The notes under the pieces are model-generated. The model did not search any database and was not told the DNA's origin. It saw only the letters and a list, made by a program, of their open reading frames with translations. The position numbers were made by a program, and so were the translations under genes. From Plantago major (taxonomy: Eukaryota > Streptophyta > Magnoliopsida > Lamiales > Plantaginaceae): a stretch of 64,000 nt of DNA. Positions 33,506-45,178 of the stretch are shown piece after piece. The stretch is taken from positions 22,262,765 through 22,326,764 of the forward strand of contig CM048840.1 in the NCBI GenBank assembly GCA_026545765.1. Reading direction: 5' to 3'. How positions within the stretch are numbered: position 1 is the first letter of the stretch; each line of letters begins with the position of its first letter.

Positions 33506-34068
33506 CTTAACCCCTTACCATCAAAATCTGTCTCCGTACTTCCTTCCAAACACCCAAACACCATCAAACATGTCATATTTGCGCTTAACTCTGAGACTCT
33601 AGCACTTACATCAACAGTTTCTCGCTTCTTGGCAGCTTCTTTCAGCAAAGAAACCAAATCACCTAACTCTCGCGTTCTCATGGACGAAACTGGCTGATCC
33701 TTAGCTGACTCAGTAGCTCAACGGTGACGAGTTTTCGCATATTATGCCAGGAATGACCCTATCGCGCAAAGACAATGCCTCGCTGCTCATAGAACATGTA
33801 CTTAGCGCCTTTGTTATGAGGCCGGTTAGCAAAAACTTGATAGTTCGTGGTGAAAAGGAGCTCAGCAGCAACAGCAGATGATATGACAACTACAGGCACA
33901 GGGCTAAACGCATGTACATTATAGGACCATGTTTTTGTCAAGTGAGGTAGCCCCATATGGAAGGCCTAATGGAACTGGAGGTAGTTTTTTGTTTCTCATG
34001 TTGATGAATTGTTTTAGTAGATAGAGAAACAAAAGTGCTGAAATTGCAACTGCCCAAATCTCAGCCAT
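33506..34068 (-). pseudogene. P450 copy C, 5' part of exon 1
   Basis: Starts MAEIWAVAISALLFLYLLKQ at 34068 (membrane anchor) and reaches LPPVPLGLP, where the PPGP hinge has become PPVP. The next stretch, corresponding to [14 protein letters not shown] in copy A, is deleted. Frameshifts and a stop follow (FAR then TAG near 33756). The last piece, 33681-33510, encodes MRTRELGDLVSLLKEAAK to FDGKGL, where MULE2 enters. Confidence 0.9.
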
Positions 34069-35289
34069 GGAACTTTTTTCAGTGAACAAGTAAAATATAA
34101 ATTCAAACAGGTTTCTGGTTGGATAAGCAAGAAAGTGGCGTCTGGATCTGGAACTTATTAGGGCATGCAATCCTGATTGCATGAGATGGTTTTTTAAGGC
34201 TGGATGGATCTGAAAACAAAAACATATCTTCCACGTTGTTGTGCACTACCACGTTTCCTTTTTTATTTTTCTTGTGATCAATGAAGTCAAATTAAACTAG
34301 CAAATGTGATAGAGAAAATGTAACAGTCCAAAAATTCGTAATTCAACTTTAAGTGTTTTAAAGCGAATCGACCGTCAAAGCGCAGTTCGTAAAGCGTTGT
34401 TGGCCCAGTTTTGTGCCTTGTAGCCTTATCCAGCCCCTCACATAACTAAAGCCCAGGCCTTCTTTTTATCAAGCACATCCTTGCCCTAACCCTATGGAAT
34501 TCAAAGAAAAACCGTCAGTCAAAACTTGGTTTTCGCACGCAAACTTTCTGCACAATGCAGTCGTATTCTAAAATCGATTCCCGGTTCATTAACCGTCGGA
34601 TCAATCTGAATTCTGTATAGAAGATTGATAACAAACTTTTCTATGCTTTCACCAGACGGATCACTATATATTTTGTTGCGTGAGTCGTCTAGAATCTGAT
34701 ATAGAACAGAGGACTGATTTTCAACCCGTTTGCAATTTTTGTCCCTCGTTCATTTTTTAAGGCAAGTTCCCTTAAGGCTCATTCACGATTATTTGGTTAA
34801 TTATGATTTATGTTATGATATGTGATATTTGCAAGTTCCCCTAGTGTTCATTCACGTTATGAGATTGTTAGAATTAAAAGTATGTCGTATCGCGTTCTTA
34901 AAAGTTTCTCATTTCAGCTTATGCGTTATATGTTCTGATTCAATATGCCCAAGTCTCGTATATGTTCATTCTAACTTGAATTGATATTTTGTGGTTGGAA
35001 GTTTGTGAATTATATGTTACTTTCAATTGAGGTATTATTGGTCCAGAGTGACTCCATGGATGTCATAAGTGATGTTTACATGTGTTTGTTGTTTGTTGTT
35101 GCGGTTTGCCATGGTAACAAGGGAAAGTAGATTGAGAAACTTACATATTTTTATAGTTGTTTGATCACTTATATATGAACATGATGTTATAGTTCAACAT
35201 TGCACCTTATGATTGCCTTTTCGTAATCTTTTAACTCTGCAAGCTTGTTGGTGTTGCTGTTGAAAGTGTTACATGTGATGTTCCGTATC
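34069..35289. other. Non-coding, probable old LTR
   Basis: No gene seen. At 34319 the sequence TGTAACAGTCCAAAAATTCG looks like the start of a gypsy LTR of the Tekay/Del kind, which often begin TGTAACA. No matching end or partner was identified with confidence. The stretch next to 34068 may hold the former promoter of P450 copy C. Confidence 0.4.
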
Positions 35290-36850
35290 ATGTTATTACA
35301 CACACATTAGTCCATACATTCATGAGTCGAGTCTATGAACATGCATTCACGGCAATAAGATTCTAAGCCAATAATGATTCCAAGTTAAGTTAAGAATGGG
35401 TTGGTAAAATCTCCCTAGCAAATCATGGCCAACCAAGTTAAGCAGACACCATCGGCTAGGCAACTAGCAAATCGTGGTTATTCATGTTAAGCGGTCACCA
35501 TCGACTTGGGATGTACCTTACAACGCCAAGTGAGCTCACGTCCAAGTTAATTTTCAAGTCATGTTTAAGAGTAATTTTCAAGAAGTTCAAGGACAAGTTC
35601 AAGTGTTGAGGGTCAATTTAAGTATAGAGTTGCATTGCATTAAGCAAGATTAAAAGCTTTAAAAATATGAAGATAGAACTTTAAGTCATGGCACGTGCAT
35701 GGATTTTGCTCAGTCGTGCCCTTGCTAAAATTATCAATTTTAGGTATTTAAAGCCGAGCTATTGGAGTGGGGCGTTTCCAGAACAGTGATCACTAAAAGA
35801 AGAAATTTTACTATTCTCACTTTCACGATTTTCAAGACTTTGTATTATTGCAAGATTTTACAAGTTATAATTTCGCTGCATATTTTTACTAGTTCACGCA
35901 TTAATGTCAAGAATTTCAAGCCAGTTCTTTTGACGCGCAAGGCATCTAGCAACGTTTTTTAATTTTTTATAACTCAAGTTCCTCGAATTTAAAACATTAC
36001 TAGACGTCTTGCGTGTCAAAAGACTTGGCATGAAATTCTTGGTACAAATTCGTGAACTAGTAAAAAGATGGAGCGGAATCATAACTTGTAAAATCTCGCA
36101 ATAATACAAAGTCTTGAAAATCGTGAAAAGGAGAATAGTAAAATTGCTTCTTGTATGATCACTGTTCTGGCAACGCTCCACTCCAATAGATCGGCTTCAA
36201 ATACCTAAAATTGATAATTTTAGCAAGGGTACTACTGGCTTAGGAAAATCCATAAACGTGCCATGACTTAAAGTTCTAGATGTCTCTTAAAAATTTTAAT
36301 CCTGCTTAATGCAACTCTAAACTAAATTTGACCCTGAACACTTGAACTTGTCCTTGAACTTCTTGAAAATTAAACTTAAACTTGACTTGAAAATTAACTT
36401 GGATGTGAGCTCACGTAGCGTCGTAAGGTACACCCTAGCCGATGGTGACCGCTTAACATGAATAGCCATGATTTTCTAGTTTCCTAGCCAATGGAGACCG
36501 CTTAAATTGAATAACCACGATTTGCTAGTTGCCTAGCTGATGGTGAACGCTTTACTTGAATAGCCACGATTTGCTAGTTGCCTAGCCAATGGTGACCGCT
36601 TAACTTGATTGGCCACAATGTTCTAGGGAGACCTTACTAGTCCATTCTTGACTTAGGCTCTATTCTCTTCAACTGCAATTTTCTGAACTGAACTGAACTG
36701 AACTGAACTGAATGAGTTTTCAGTTGAAGAGAACAGAGCCTTAACTTGAAATCTTTCTCGGCTGACAATCTTATTAACGTGAATGCATGCTTTTAGACTC
36801 AACTTATGAATGCATTGACTAACATCATATATCCCATGCCAAATTAAGAC
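35290..36850. repeat. Large inverted repeat (hairpin)
   Basis: Left arm about 35290-35960 and right arm about 35987-36850 are reverse complements with scattered mismatches, separated by only about 30 bases. Shared landmarks are TTGGAGTGG with GATCACTGTTCTG on the complement (35763/36181), GTGAGCTCACGT (35530/36405) and a repeated unit with CTAGCAAATCGTGG near the outer ends. The right arm has about four of these units of roughly 60 bp, the left arm two. The right arm is longer also because of an inserted MITE. It may be two head-to-head LTR copies. Confidence 0.85.
36656..36740. mobile_element. 85-bp Tourist-like MITE
   Basis: The ends GGCTCTATTCTCTTCAACTG and CAGTTGAAGAGAACAGAGCC are near-perfect inverted repeats, flanked by TTA on both sides (36653-36655, 36741-36743), as in PIF/Harbinger elements. 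The centre is a five-fold GAACT tandem. It is absent from the matching place of the left arm of the hairpin. Confidence 0.8.
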
Positions 36851-37790
36851 ATGATCATGTATAAAAGTACAATAGCATCAAATATGTTGGAAATATATGA
36901 ATCGTATATAATAGTGTGTCTACACTACTAAAAAACATGAATCTTTGTAACAGCCAAATGTTGTCACAAAGAGGGTTTTCCTGTCATAATATCACAAATA
37001 ATGACAGCAAACTGTTAAAAGGAGCTGTAACAATCGAGCCCATAGCCAATTGAATTGTTTGTGACGGCCAGTCACAAATAGAATATGTTTTTACAGCAAT
37101 TTGTAACAGCATGCTGACTCAAATAGGTTTGCCACTCACGCGCCTATTCGTTCCATATTATATCATTATCCTATTCTTTACACCTACCTTAACAACTAGC
37201 TGTCAAATATTGTAGAATACATTATAAACAAATGCTAAATACAATAGAAATACATTTCTATTGTTATCAGCCAACTGTCACATTGTACTCTCTACATCCT
37301 ACCGTATACTACCTTCATATTTTTAACAAATGCCTGTCATTATTTAGGCAATATATTTTTGACGGTGTCCTGTCATAATTTATAATGATTGACTGTAATA
37401 TAAAATTTTATAATTAATTACTCTTCTGTCAATAAACACCAATTAGAATTATAAAAAGAATTTATTGCTCATTATCAAAATGTATGAGATTATTAATACT
37501 TGCAATTCATAATCATATCCTCAATTACTAATACAAATGGTAATGAGTGAAGAAAACTATGTATTTTATTTGAAGTGCATTACTTTGTCAATTACATCAC
37601 TATCTATCTCAATGTTTTCAGCTCAAGTCATGTGCTAATATATTAGAAATACACTTTACATGAAATGAACACCTAATTGGTTACACATCTAATAGAAAAA
37701 AAGATGGAATTACCGATGTTTGATATATTTAAACTAATTGGTCTACTCCTGTTACAGTTTTTGCTCCCATTTGTTCAACTTCCTGACTGA

Positions 37791-37849
37791 CTAGTGCTCT
37801 TTGGAGTGTAAACAGCATCAAAGACAAGCTCAAAATATCCTAGAGCTTC
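37791..37849 (-). pseudogene. Captured exon fragment, dehydroquinate dehydratase/shikimate dehydrogenase-like
   Basis: After an intron acceptor (TTGCAG), the minus strand encodes EALGYFELVFDAVYTPKST and then a stop. ELVFDAVYTPK matches the conserved C-terminal stretch of plant bifunctional DHQ-SDH enzymes of the shikimate pathway. The short length makes the match suggestive only. Confidence 0.5.
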
Positions 37850-37950
37850 CTGCAAAATCAAAGGCTTCATATATACCAACATTCTGAAGCACTAGCAATA
37901 ATTCATTGGAAACGGCATACATGAAGCAGCACTCATTATTAGAAACTTAC

Positions 37951-38221
37951 AGAGCCTGTCCAATATTAGATGCCTCCAAGCCAGCGTTTGAGATTGCTTT
38001 GGGTATTGCAAGAGCCTGTCCAATTTTAATAAGGCTTTTGATATGTGGATATGATTCAGAAATCAGAACATAAAAAAGATGTACATGGGCGCACATGTAC
38101 AGATCAAGGAATTGAAAGGGCAGGAAGATGGTAACCTTATACTAGAAGCATTGCCTGCAGTAACAAAACCTTCATTCCCCTTGAAGTTGGGTCTAAGCTT
38201 TCTTAACCTGGATGCATCAAA
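37951..38221 (-). pseudogene. Captured exons, acetyl-CoA C-acetyltransferase-like
   Basis: Two exon-like pieces in gene order on the minus strand. 38221-38137 encodes FDASRLRKLRPNFKGNEG and VTAGNASSI between splice sites. 38009-37951 encodes LAIPKAISNAGLEAS with a donor GT at 37950. These match neighbouring parts of plant cytosolic thiolase (AACT); the exon normally between them and all others are absent. A 14-base stretch ATTGGACAGGCTCT is repeated on both sides of the second exon. Confidence 0.7.
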
Positions 38222-38733
38222 CTAGGAACAAACAGAAGATGGGGAAGTGCACATCTTAGGAATGGTATACTCCATAGTCCATACTACTAATTATGTGCAT
38301 ACAAACTAATAGTGTATCATATATTCACAATAGTGCTTCGCACAGATTACAAACCATTATTGATCAATCATAAACGTGCAATACATATCCTTTAAGTTTC
38401 TAATTGTCTTCAGTAAACAAAAACTCATCCAAGAAAACATGGTTTACACAAGGAAAAAAAAAGTTGATGGTTTAGTTAACTTCTAAATAATTATTGCACT
38501 GTTAAACTTGCAACTTGTTTCAATTTAGGCCATCTAAGAAGAATCAATCAAAATATACAGAATGAACAGAAGCTAACTTGTTCAGGTAACTTGTTTCATG
38601 TAACATGTTTATTCTGGTCAAACGACCAAATAACATCATCTAAACTATAAGTCAGATGAAAAGCTAACGCTAAACAAAGCATAAATAACCGAACACCAAC
38701 CAAAATAACATTCAAAGTATTCGCAAACAATAC

Positions 38734-38873
38734 CTTAAGCCCCAGGACAAGTGGAGTAGCCGTAATACAGACGGAATCACGAAGAGCAAGAACCGTCTTA
38801 TGGATGGCTATCTTAGCCAAAGGTTGTTCCCATGCCTCTACCTTGGTTTTGGTACTGTGCAGAACCTTACAGC
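38734..38873 (-). pseudogene. Captured exon, gene not recognised
   Basis: A 140-bp open stretch bounded by an acceptor (TTTGCAG) and a donor (CTTAAG, then GTATTG). It encodes a peptide including KVEAWEQPLAKIAIHKTVL and ITATPLVLGLK. Clean splice borders and protein-like composition argue for a host exon. The parent gene was not recognised. Confidence 0.5.
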
Positions 38874-39613
38874 CTGCAAAAAGATCCAAACAAAACAGTA
38901 GTCAAGAACCTTACAGCCTGCTAAAGTTGATCTAACACAAACAGTATACCAGACTAAATTAAACCCAGCACACCTCTAGGAGCTCGTTCCCAATCACCAA
39001 AACCATAATCAGAGAAGACCAAATATCTAGCTGGCTGCCTGGCTCCAACACCTAACGAGCAAGAATTAAAGAATGAACGGACTGGATACTCGAACCAGTA
39101 CCAAGAACCAAACCAGATTCGAACCAGTATTTGAAAGAGGTAGAGAACAATACTTACACGGTATATGAATGCAATTAATCAACCTGCAAAAACAAGTAAG
39201 GACAAACAATCAAATCAGCGAATAAAATTGTGATAATCGACAAACAATATTGAGAATTTGAGATCGCAAAATGCAAAATCCGATCTGGAAAAAGGAACAA
39301 AAATGGAATCAGTAAACTACTATAAGTTCCAGCCAAGCCATGCTGCTAATGATTCATTAATTCTAACCGCCTAGAGTTTTTCATATCCTCTGTTGTATGG
39401 GCGAATTGGAGTGGTATTCCACAGATCTCCGTTAGAAAGAAGAGTTTACTTACGCATGTTATATGATCTACGTTTCTTAACTACATAAATAAATAAATTT
39501 ATAGTTGTAATAAGTTGTTATTCGTCACAACGAATGATAAATAAAAGGGTCTATTCAAGGATTCTCTTTTATTACTCCAGAATAAGAATATTAAGAATGG
39601 ATGAGTGAATTAC

Positions 39614-39775
39614 CAGCGATGGAGGAAATTGGGGAAGACAATGACCAATAGATCGGTCACCGAGCCTAACGAAGAAGACGGACGGAGACAAGAAGAGCGC
39701 GTCGATGACAGAAGATGGAGACGGAGACGAGGACGGACGGAGAGCAAGGAGGTGCCGCCATGGCAGAAGCAGCAT
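39614..39775 (-). pseudogene. Captured first exon, gene not recognised
   Basis: Starts ATG at 39775 and stays open for 54 codons to a donor GT at 39613. Ser/Pro/Leu-rich, like an organelle transit peptide (LLLPWRHLLALRPSSSPSPS). GC content is clearly above its surroundings. It may be the 5' end of the exon series running towards 37791. Confidence 0.45.
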
Positions 39776-40711
39776 TTTGATCGTTTCTAATTGTGGGCGC
39801 AGAGAGGAAGAAGATAATTTGGCTGGATAATTTGGTTCTAGGGTTTCTAAATGAAACCTCTGAAATGATTTAAACCCAAAAACTTATTTAAGCGGAGCTT
39901 CAAAATTTTGGAACGAAAATCAAATATTTTCATATCGATTTGTGAAAATTTCATATGGAATTTTGACAAATTTTGAGAGTTGGCTGTCACAATTTCTTCA
40001 AATGAATAAAATACGTAAGTTAATAATAAATAGGTTATTGACAGTTTGCTGTCATAAATATTGGGCGTTTCACATTTATCCCTACCTTATCTTATCATAT
40101 ACACCAATACTCTCTGTCCATCACCAGATCTCATTTCTCATAACTCTTCACATTTCTTGTCATCTTCTCATGTCTATCATATAATTTCTCTACATTTATC
40201 CGGCTCGACAAGTAAAATTGAAGAGGTATGTTTATATGTTTAATGTATGTAATTTAAATTCTTTAATTTGTAAGTTTAGACTTCGTAATCTTCGGTTAGT
40301 GTGTGATATGTTATATATACTATATAGTGAGTAATCTATTAAGTATGATAAAAACAATTCATAGCCCAATTATATATAATCACATAGTTGTTAATTTTGG
40401 GAATTGATAATTGAGTACGTGTAGCTGCATGATTTATACTTGTTTACGTTTTTGGTTAATTTTTAATTTGTTAATATGTTTCATATTTAAGTTATGTTTG
40501 TCAATTGTTTACATATTAAATATTCAGTTTATGTAATGTGGCAAGGGAGTAACCTCATGTAGCTACATTATTTTAGGGATTTTTATAATTCTTTATTTTC
40601 TATGGCATCCTTGCATATTATCCATACGTTTAACATTATATTTATGCATAATGATCGAGCGTAACACTGTAATGATTAACACGTAGTTGTTTAAACATTT
40701 CAGGGTATAAG

Positions 40712-43700
40712 ATGAGCAATTTCCGCGATTGGATGTACAATAGGTGGGGTCATGCGGGTATGACGCCGGAATTCGTAAGTGGAGTAGAGCAATTTTGTGA
40801 CTGGTCATTCACACATCAAAATCAGAGTATGATTTTGTGTCTGTGCTCCGAATGTGATTTTCAGTGGCCTCCTCGTGATCGTGATATTATTACAATTCAC
40901 TTATATTCACATGGATTTCGGCCGAATTACTACATTTGGAACCGGCACGGGGAAGACTATGCGCAACACGGCGTTACATATGACATTGGAGGTGCCGGTC
41001 CATCTTCCACACCTGCTATGGAGCAACAATACGGGTTCCAAGCCGATACGGATTTTGTTCATATTTGGTTTCCGCAATATAACCAGTATGAAGATCAGCA
41101 AATGGCAGATGAGCCAAATTTGGACGCGAAGGAGTTTTACGACCTTATTGTAGCTTCCGACCAGCCTCTTTATGAAGGACATAATATGTCACAACTTCAT
41201 TCGATTACTAAGGTCATGAAATTCAAAACGCAGCCAAACACAACACAGGCACATGTTCAACAATTCATAGATGGATGTATACGCAGAGCCTTACCCCAAC
41301 ATCAACATGCCATTCCTGATAGTTATTACAAAGTGAAAAAAATGATGATGAAACTTGGGCTTGGTGTTATCAAGTATGATGTGTGTAAGAATAATTGTTG
41401 TCTTTACTACAAAGAAAATGCCAATTTGAGATCATGCCCCATTTGCAGAGAGCCTAGGTACATGAGACAAGGGTATGGAGCTAAAACAGAAGTCCCTTTT
41501 AAGAAGTTGTGGTACTTTTCGATTACGCATCGTCTGCAGAGGTTGCATATGTCACAGAAAATAGCAGAGCACATGACATGGCATACGAATTGCCAAGGAT
41601 GGTAAGATAAAATGGTTCACCCTGCACAAAGCGAGGCATGGAAAGTTTTGATCAAGCGTACCCGGATTTCGCATCTGAGGCTCGTAATGTGCGTGTTGGT
41701 CTTTGCACGGATGGATTTTGTCCAACTAACAGCCTGGGACCTGGATACACTTGTTGGCCAGTTTTCATCACACCATATAACTTGCCACCCAGTCTGTGTA
41801 TGAGAGAAGAGTTCATTTTCATGAGCATGATGATATCTGGCCCTGAAAATCCAGGTAAGAAAATAGACCTTCTTCTTCGACCACTTATTGATGAACTAAA
41901 GTCGTTATGGACTAATGGTGCAGTTACTTAGGATTGTATCAAACAAGAGAATTTTCTGATGCGAGTTGTTGTCTTGTGGACGATCAATGACTTTCCTGCT
42001 TACGGAATGTTGTCAGGTTGGAGTACCCATGGGAGGTTGTCGTGCCCATACTGTCAGGGTGCCACTGATGCATTTCGTCTTAAACACGAATTGAAACCTT
42101 GCTGGTTTGACTGTCACAGAGCGTTTCTCCCACGCAATCATCCCTTGAGGTACAATATTGTAGATTTCAAGTTAGGTAATATTGTCGAAAAGGTCATGCC
42201 GGAAAGAAAGACTCCTGCCCAAAATAAAAGAAAACTTGATGAACTGCAAGGTATTGATTTACACGACGAGAATGCACAATTTCCAGGGTACGGGATAGAT
42301 CATAACTGGTTTAAAATTCCAATACTTTCGGAGCTCCCATACTACTCCACACTTCTTGTGCCTCACAATCTACACTACAAGAATTCTGCTGTAACGGGAC
42401 GGAAAGGGGCGACGGATTTTATCCGTCGCCCCTGTAGCGACGGATCGCCAAACGGACTTAGAGATCTGATGCATTGTACAAAGAACTTTTTTTGCAACAT
42501 CTTGAATACAACTATGGATCTAGGGAAAGACTCCAGGGACAACAAGAAAGCGCGTCTGGACTTAGAGATGCACACTGGAAGACGAAGCTTGTTCATGTCA
42601 AGCCCCACTGCGAAAAAGAAGCCAAAGGCTGCATACACATTGACTCTAGAACAAAAGAGAGGAGTGTGTAAATGGATCACAGAGCTTCGTTTCCCAGATG
42701 GACATGTTTCGAACTTGCAAGTGAATGTAAAGATGGAGGATCACAAGATTAGTGGATTGAAAACCCATGATTGTCATGTGTTCATGCAACGACTAGTTCC
42801 AATAGCTTTCAAAAAATTCTTGCCAGAAGAAATATGGGAAGTATTGGTCGAGGTAAGCAATGCATTTCGAGCAATATGTGGTAGTGTCATAAGTGTGTCA
42901 GAAATGGATGCTTTGGGGGAAAAAGTTGTCGAGATTATGTGCAAGCTCGAAATGATGTATCGTCCTGCTTTCTTTGATTGTATGGAACACCTACTTATTC
43001 ACTTACAATATGAGGCTCGTGTATGCGGGCATGTCTTCTACCGTTGGATGTATCCGTTCGAGAGGTATACACATGTTTATGTTAATATTTTGAATTGACT
43101 GATTATATTTATCCTTATAATCTACTAATTATAGTCTAGCCTTATAGTTATTGATGAAACACTTTTTTTTGCAGAAAACTGGGTATCCTCAAGAGAATGG
43201 CCAGACAAAAGAATAGGTTGAAGGGTTCCATATGTGAGGCGTACTTGATGCGTGAAATTGTGCATTTTTGCGAGTACTTCTTCGGTGATGATGAACTTGG
43301 AAATGCAATTACTAGACTAAGACGACACGAGACAGTATGGGAGCCACAATTTCCCGGACAACTGTCAATTTTCACACCGAAAGGAAAACCACTCCAGAGA
43401 CATATGGAAGTAAAATGTCTGAGTGAATCTGAATACGAACAGGCACTCTTGTGCATTGTCATGAATTGTCCCGAGCTATTCAATTTGACAAGTTACGAGT
43501 ATATAAACGAATGACACATCTATTTTTATATGTTTGCTTCCATTTATGAATACTGAAAATATTCTATACACTTTATGTATGTGATGTAGCCAATTTAAGA
43601 GCCAGATCCCTGAACACTACACTACTAAAGATCAAGAGCTTGCTCGAATGAATGGATTGTTACCATGGTTGAGGGGTTTGGCTGCAAACGGGCAACTAGG

Positions 43701-44396
43701 CAACGAGAGTGTTGAATTCATTTTCAATGGAGGGTCGTATGCGATTGTGGAGTGCCTAGGATACACCGTCAATGGATACAAATTTGAAGCAGAGAAATAT
43801 GGTGGGGCAAAAAAAACAACAATGAAGATGGCTCTACGAATAATTAATATGGGTTGATAAAAGAGATTATCCGGATGAGCTTTAACTGTCCTGGTCGGGA
43901 ACAACAACATATATACCTTTTCAAGTGCAATTGGTTTGATAATGAACATGTTGTCATAGACAAGTTTGTATTGGTCAATTTGCGTCCTGATAAAGTACTC
44001 AAGACGAACGAGTCGTTCATACTAGCCGATCTCGCAACTCAGGTGTACTACTCGCCTTACCCATATGCAAGCATTGCACATCCTAATGTTCGAAAAGGTA
44101 TGTGTTTTATTAGAATTTTTTTAACTTTCATATTTATTGAATTTAAATATATCACTAAACTAACTTAAGTGTTATTATTTGACTTTGTTTTTGCTGTTTG
44201 GGCAGTGTGCCCAATAAGGGCACGACACTTTATTGATTTGTCTTCTGTCGAAGGAAATGGACAACAACAAAATGACGATCAAGACTACTACCATGATGAA
44301 GCACCTCCTTCATCTGAGCAATTCGTGGGATTTACAAGTTTTAACCTCGAAATTCCACTTGCAGACCAAGCATCCGGAGAAGTACCCGCGGAATGA
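40712..44396 (+). pseudogene. TNP2-type transposase of CACTA2
   Basis: The N-terminal transposase-associated domain (MSNFRDWMYNRWG) and TNP2 start occupy 40712-41605. A frame break and 41638-41931 follow (GLCTDGFCPTNSLGPGYTC), then 41959-43064 (LWTINDFPAYGMLSG, CPYCQGATDAFR, then DUF4218 with MHCTKNFFCN and FFDCMEHLLIHL). The intron 43065-43174 joins ER to KLGILKRMARQ. 43175-43514, 43590-43857 and 43854-44097 carry the DUF4216 region, and a last exon from 44205 ends at 44396. Stops at 41603, 41929 and about 43857 break the frame. The protein would cut and paste elements with CACTA ends. Confidence 0.85.
42373..42450 (+). mobile_element. CACTA1-family end fragment inside the CACTA2 transposase
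   Basis: CACTACAAGAATTCTGCTG is followed by GGGGCGACGGAT, its inverted copy and GTAGCGACGGAT: the terminus and subterminal repeats of the CACTA1 family. It sits between the HNL and DLMH codons of the TNP2 gene, which are adjacent in relatives. The length keeps the reading frame open. Confidence 0.75.
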
Positions 44397-44789
44397 ACAC
44401 TACTGGAGGTACATTTGTATGTGTGACAATGTTTCCATTCATCGTTTGATGTATTAAGAATTAATTTAGACTAGAGTTTCAAACTCATTCACCTGCTTGT
44501 AATAAAATGGAATGATACAATTCTAGATTTATGTGTTTTAGTAAATCATGTTAAACATTTAACGAAAAATCGGCATGGTAACAGTTGTTTTAGAACCTCC
44601 CCTGTAGTGTATTACATTCCACCAAATGCCAAAATAAACTAACAATCATAATCATAAATTCACAAATGTCACCCCACATCCATTTACCAAAATGATTATG
44701 GAGTCACCCAACATTCTACACATACATATATAGAAAACTAAGATATAACAATTAACCAACAAACAATAACATCACATTTGGAACATACA
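44397..44789. other. 3' flank of CACTA2 transposase
   Basis: 3' end of the transposase transcript, the proposed right terminus (44604-44609), and AT-rich sequence without a gene. Confidence 0.4.
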
Positions 44790-45178
44790 TCAAAACTCGG
44801 CTCCATTCCCATCCGCAGACTCCTCTCCGGTATCTTCATTGCTACAACTAGAATCATTACCTCCTAGTTCAATATCTGGCAGGTCGAAATTCTAAAGTGC
44901 ATTACACTGAGTTTGGGAATTAACACCAACTGTCTTGACTAGGTTGATAAGAGTTGCTGTTGTTTCTCTGAACTTGTTGATCGCATCATTCTGCATCTTG
45001 ATCTTCTTATTTTGTTTGTTCACTGTCTTTTCGAGAAAATCTCGTCTCTTGTTTCCTTTTTCTCTATCCAAGTTGGATTGTGGCACACAAGGTAACACAC
45101 GGCCCCCTGGTTGGGCGAGTCCAGCTTCACGGATCACAATCCCCTTCGATATACCCCTCATAGAACCGTGTGAAACTC
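44790..45178 (-). pseudogene. Coiled-coil ORF end, possibly CACTA accessory protein
   Basis: The minus strand encodes GGVSHGSMRGISKGIVIREAG, a basic helical stretch, then SQTQCNAL and a TAG at about 44892. The same frame continues after the stop with an acidic tail (ELGGNDSSCSNEDTGEE) to a TGA at 44790, so the TAG looks like a recent nonsense change. Its upstream part is cut off where the gypsy element begins. Resembles the C-terminus of Transposase_24-type proteins only in general character. Confidence 0.4.

Larger units (their letters stand above)
36923..44609 (+). mobile_element. Probable CACTA transposon CACTA2 with captured gene fragments
   Basis: The left end CACTACTAAAAAACATG is followed by many TGACAGC/GCTGTCA and TGTCAC-type units, different from the CACTA1 motif. 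A right end is proposed at GTAGTG (44604-44609), with TGGTAACAG just inside it as at the left. The flanks CTA and TAT do not match, so the right limit is uncertain. A TNP2-type transposase is on the plus strand (40712-44396), and exon-like host fragments lie on the minus strand upstream of it. Confidence 0.65.

Noticed and set aside
39614..40060. A second CACTA right end upstream of the TNP2 gene
   Set aside because: TGACAG/GCTGTCA motifs recur near 39970-40050, but no GTAGTG terminus was found there, so the interval is treated as the interior of CACTA2.
36923..44609. Firm boundaries for CACTA2
   Set aside because: The left end is good, but the flanking triplets (CTA and TAT) do not match, so the right end at 44609 is kept only as probable.
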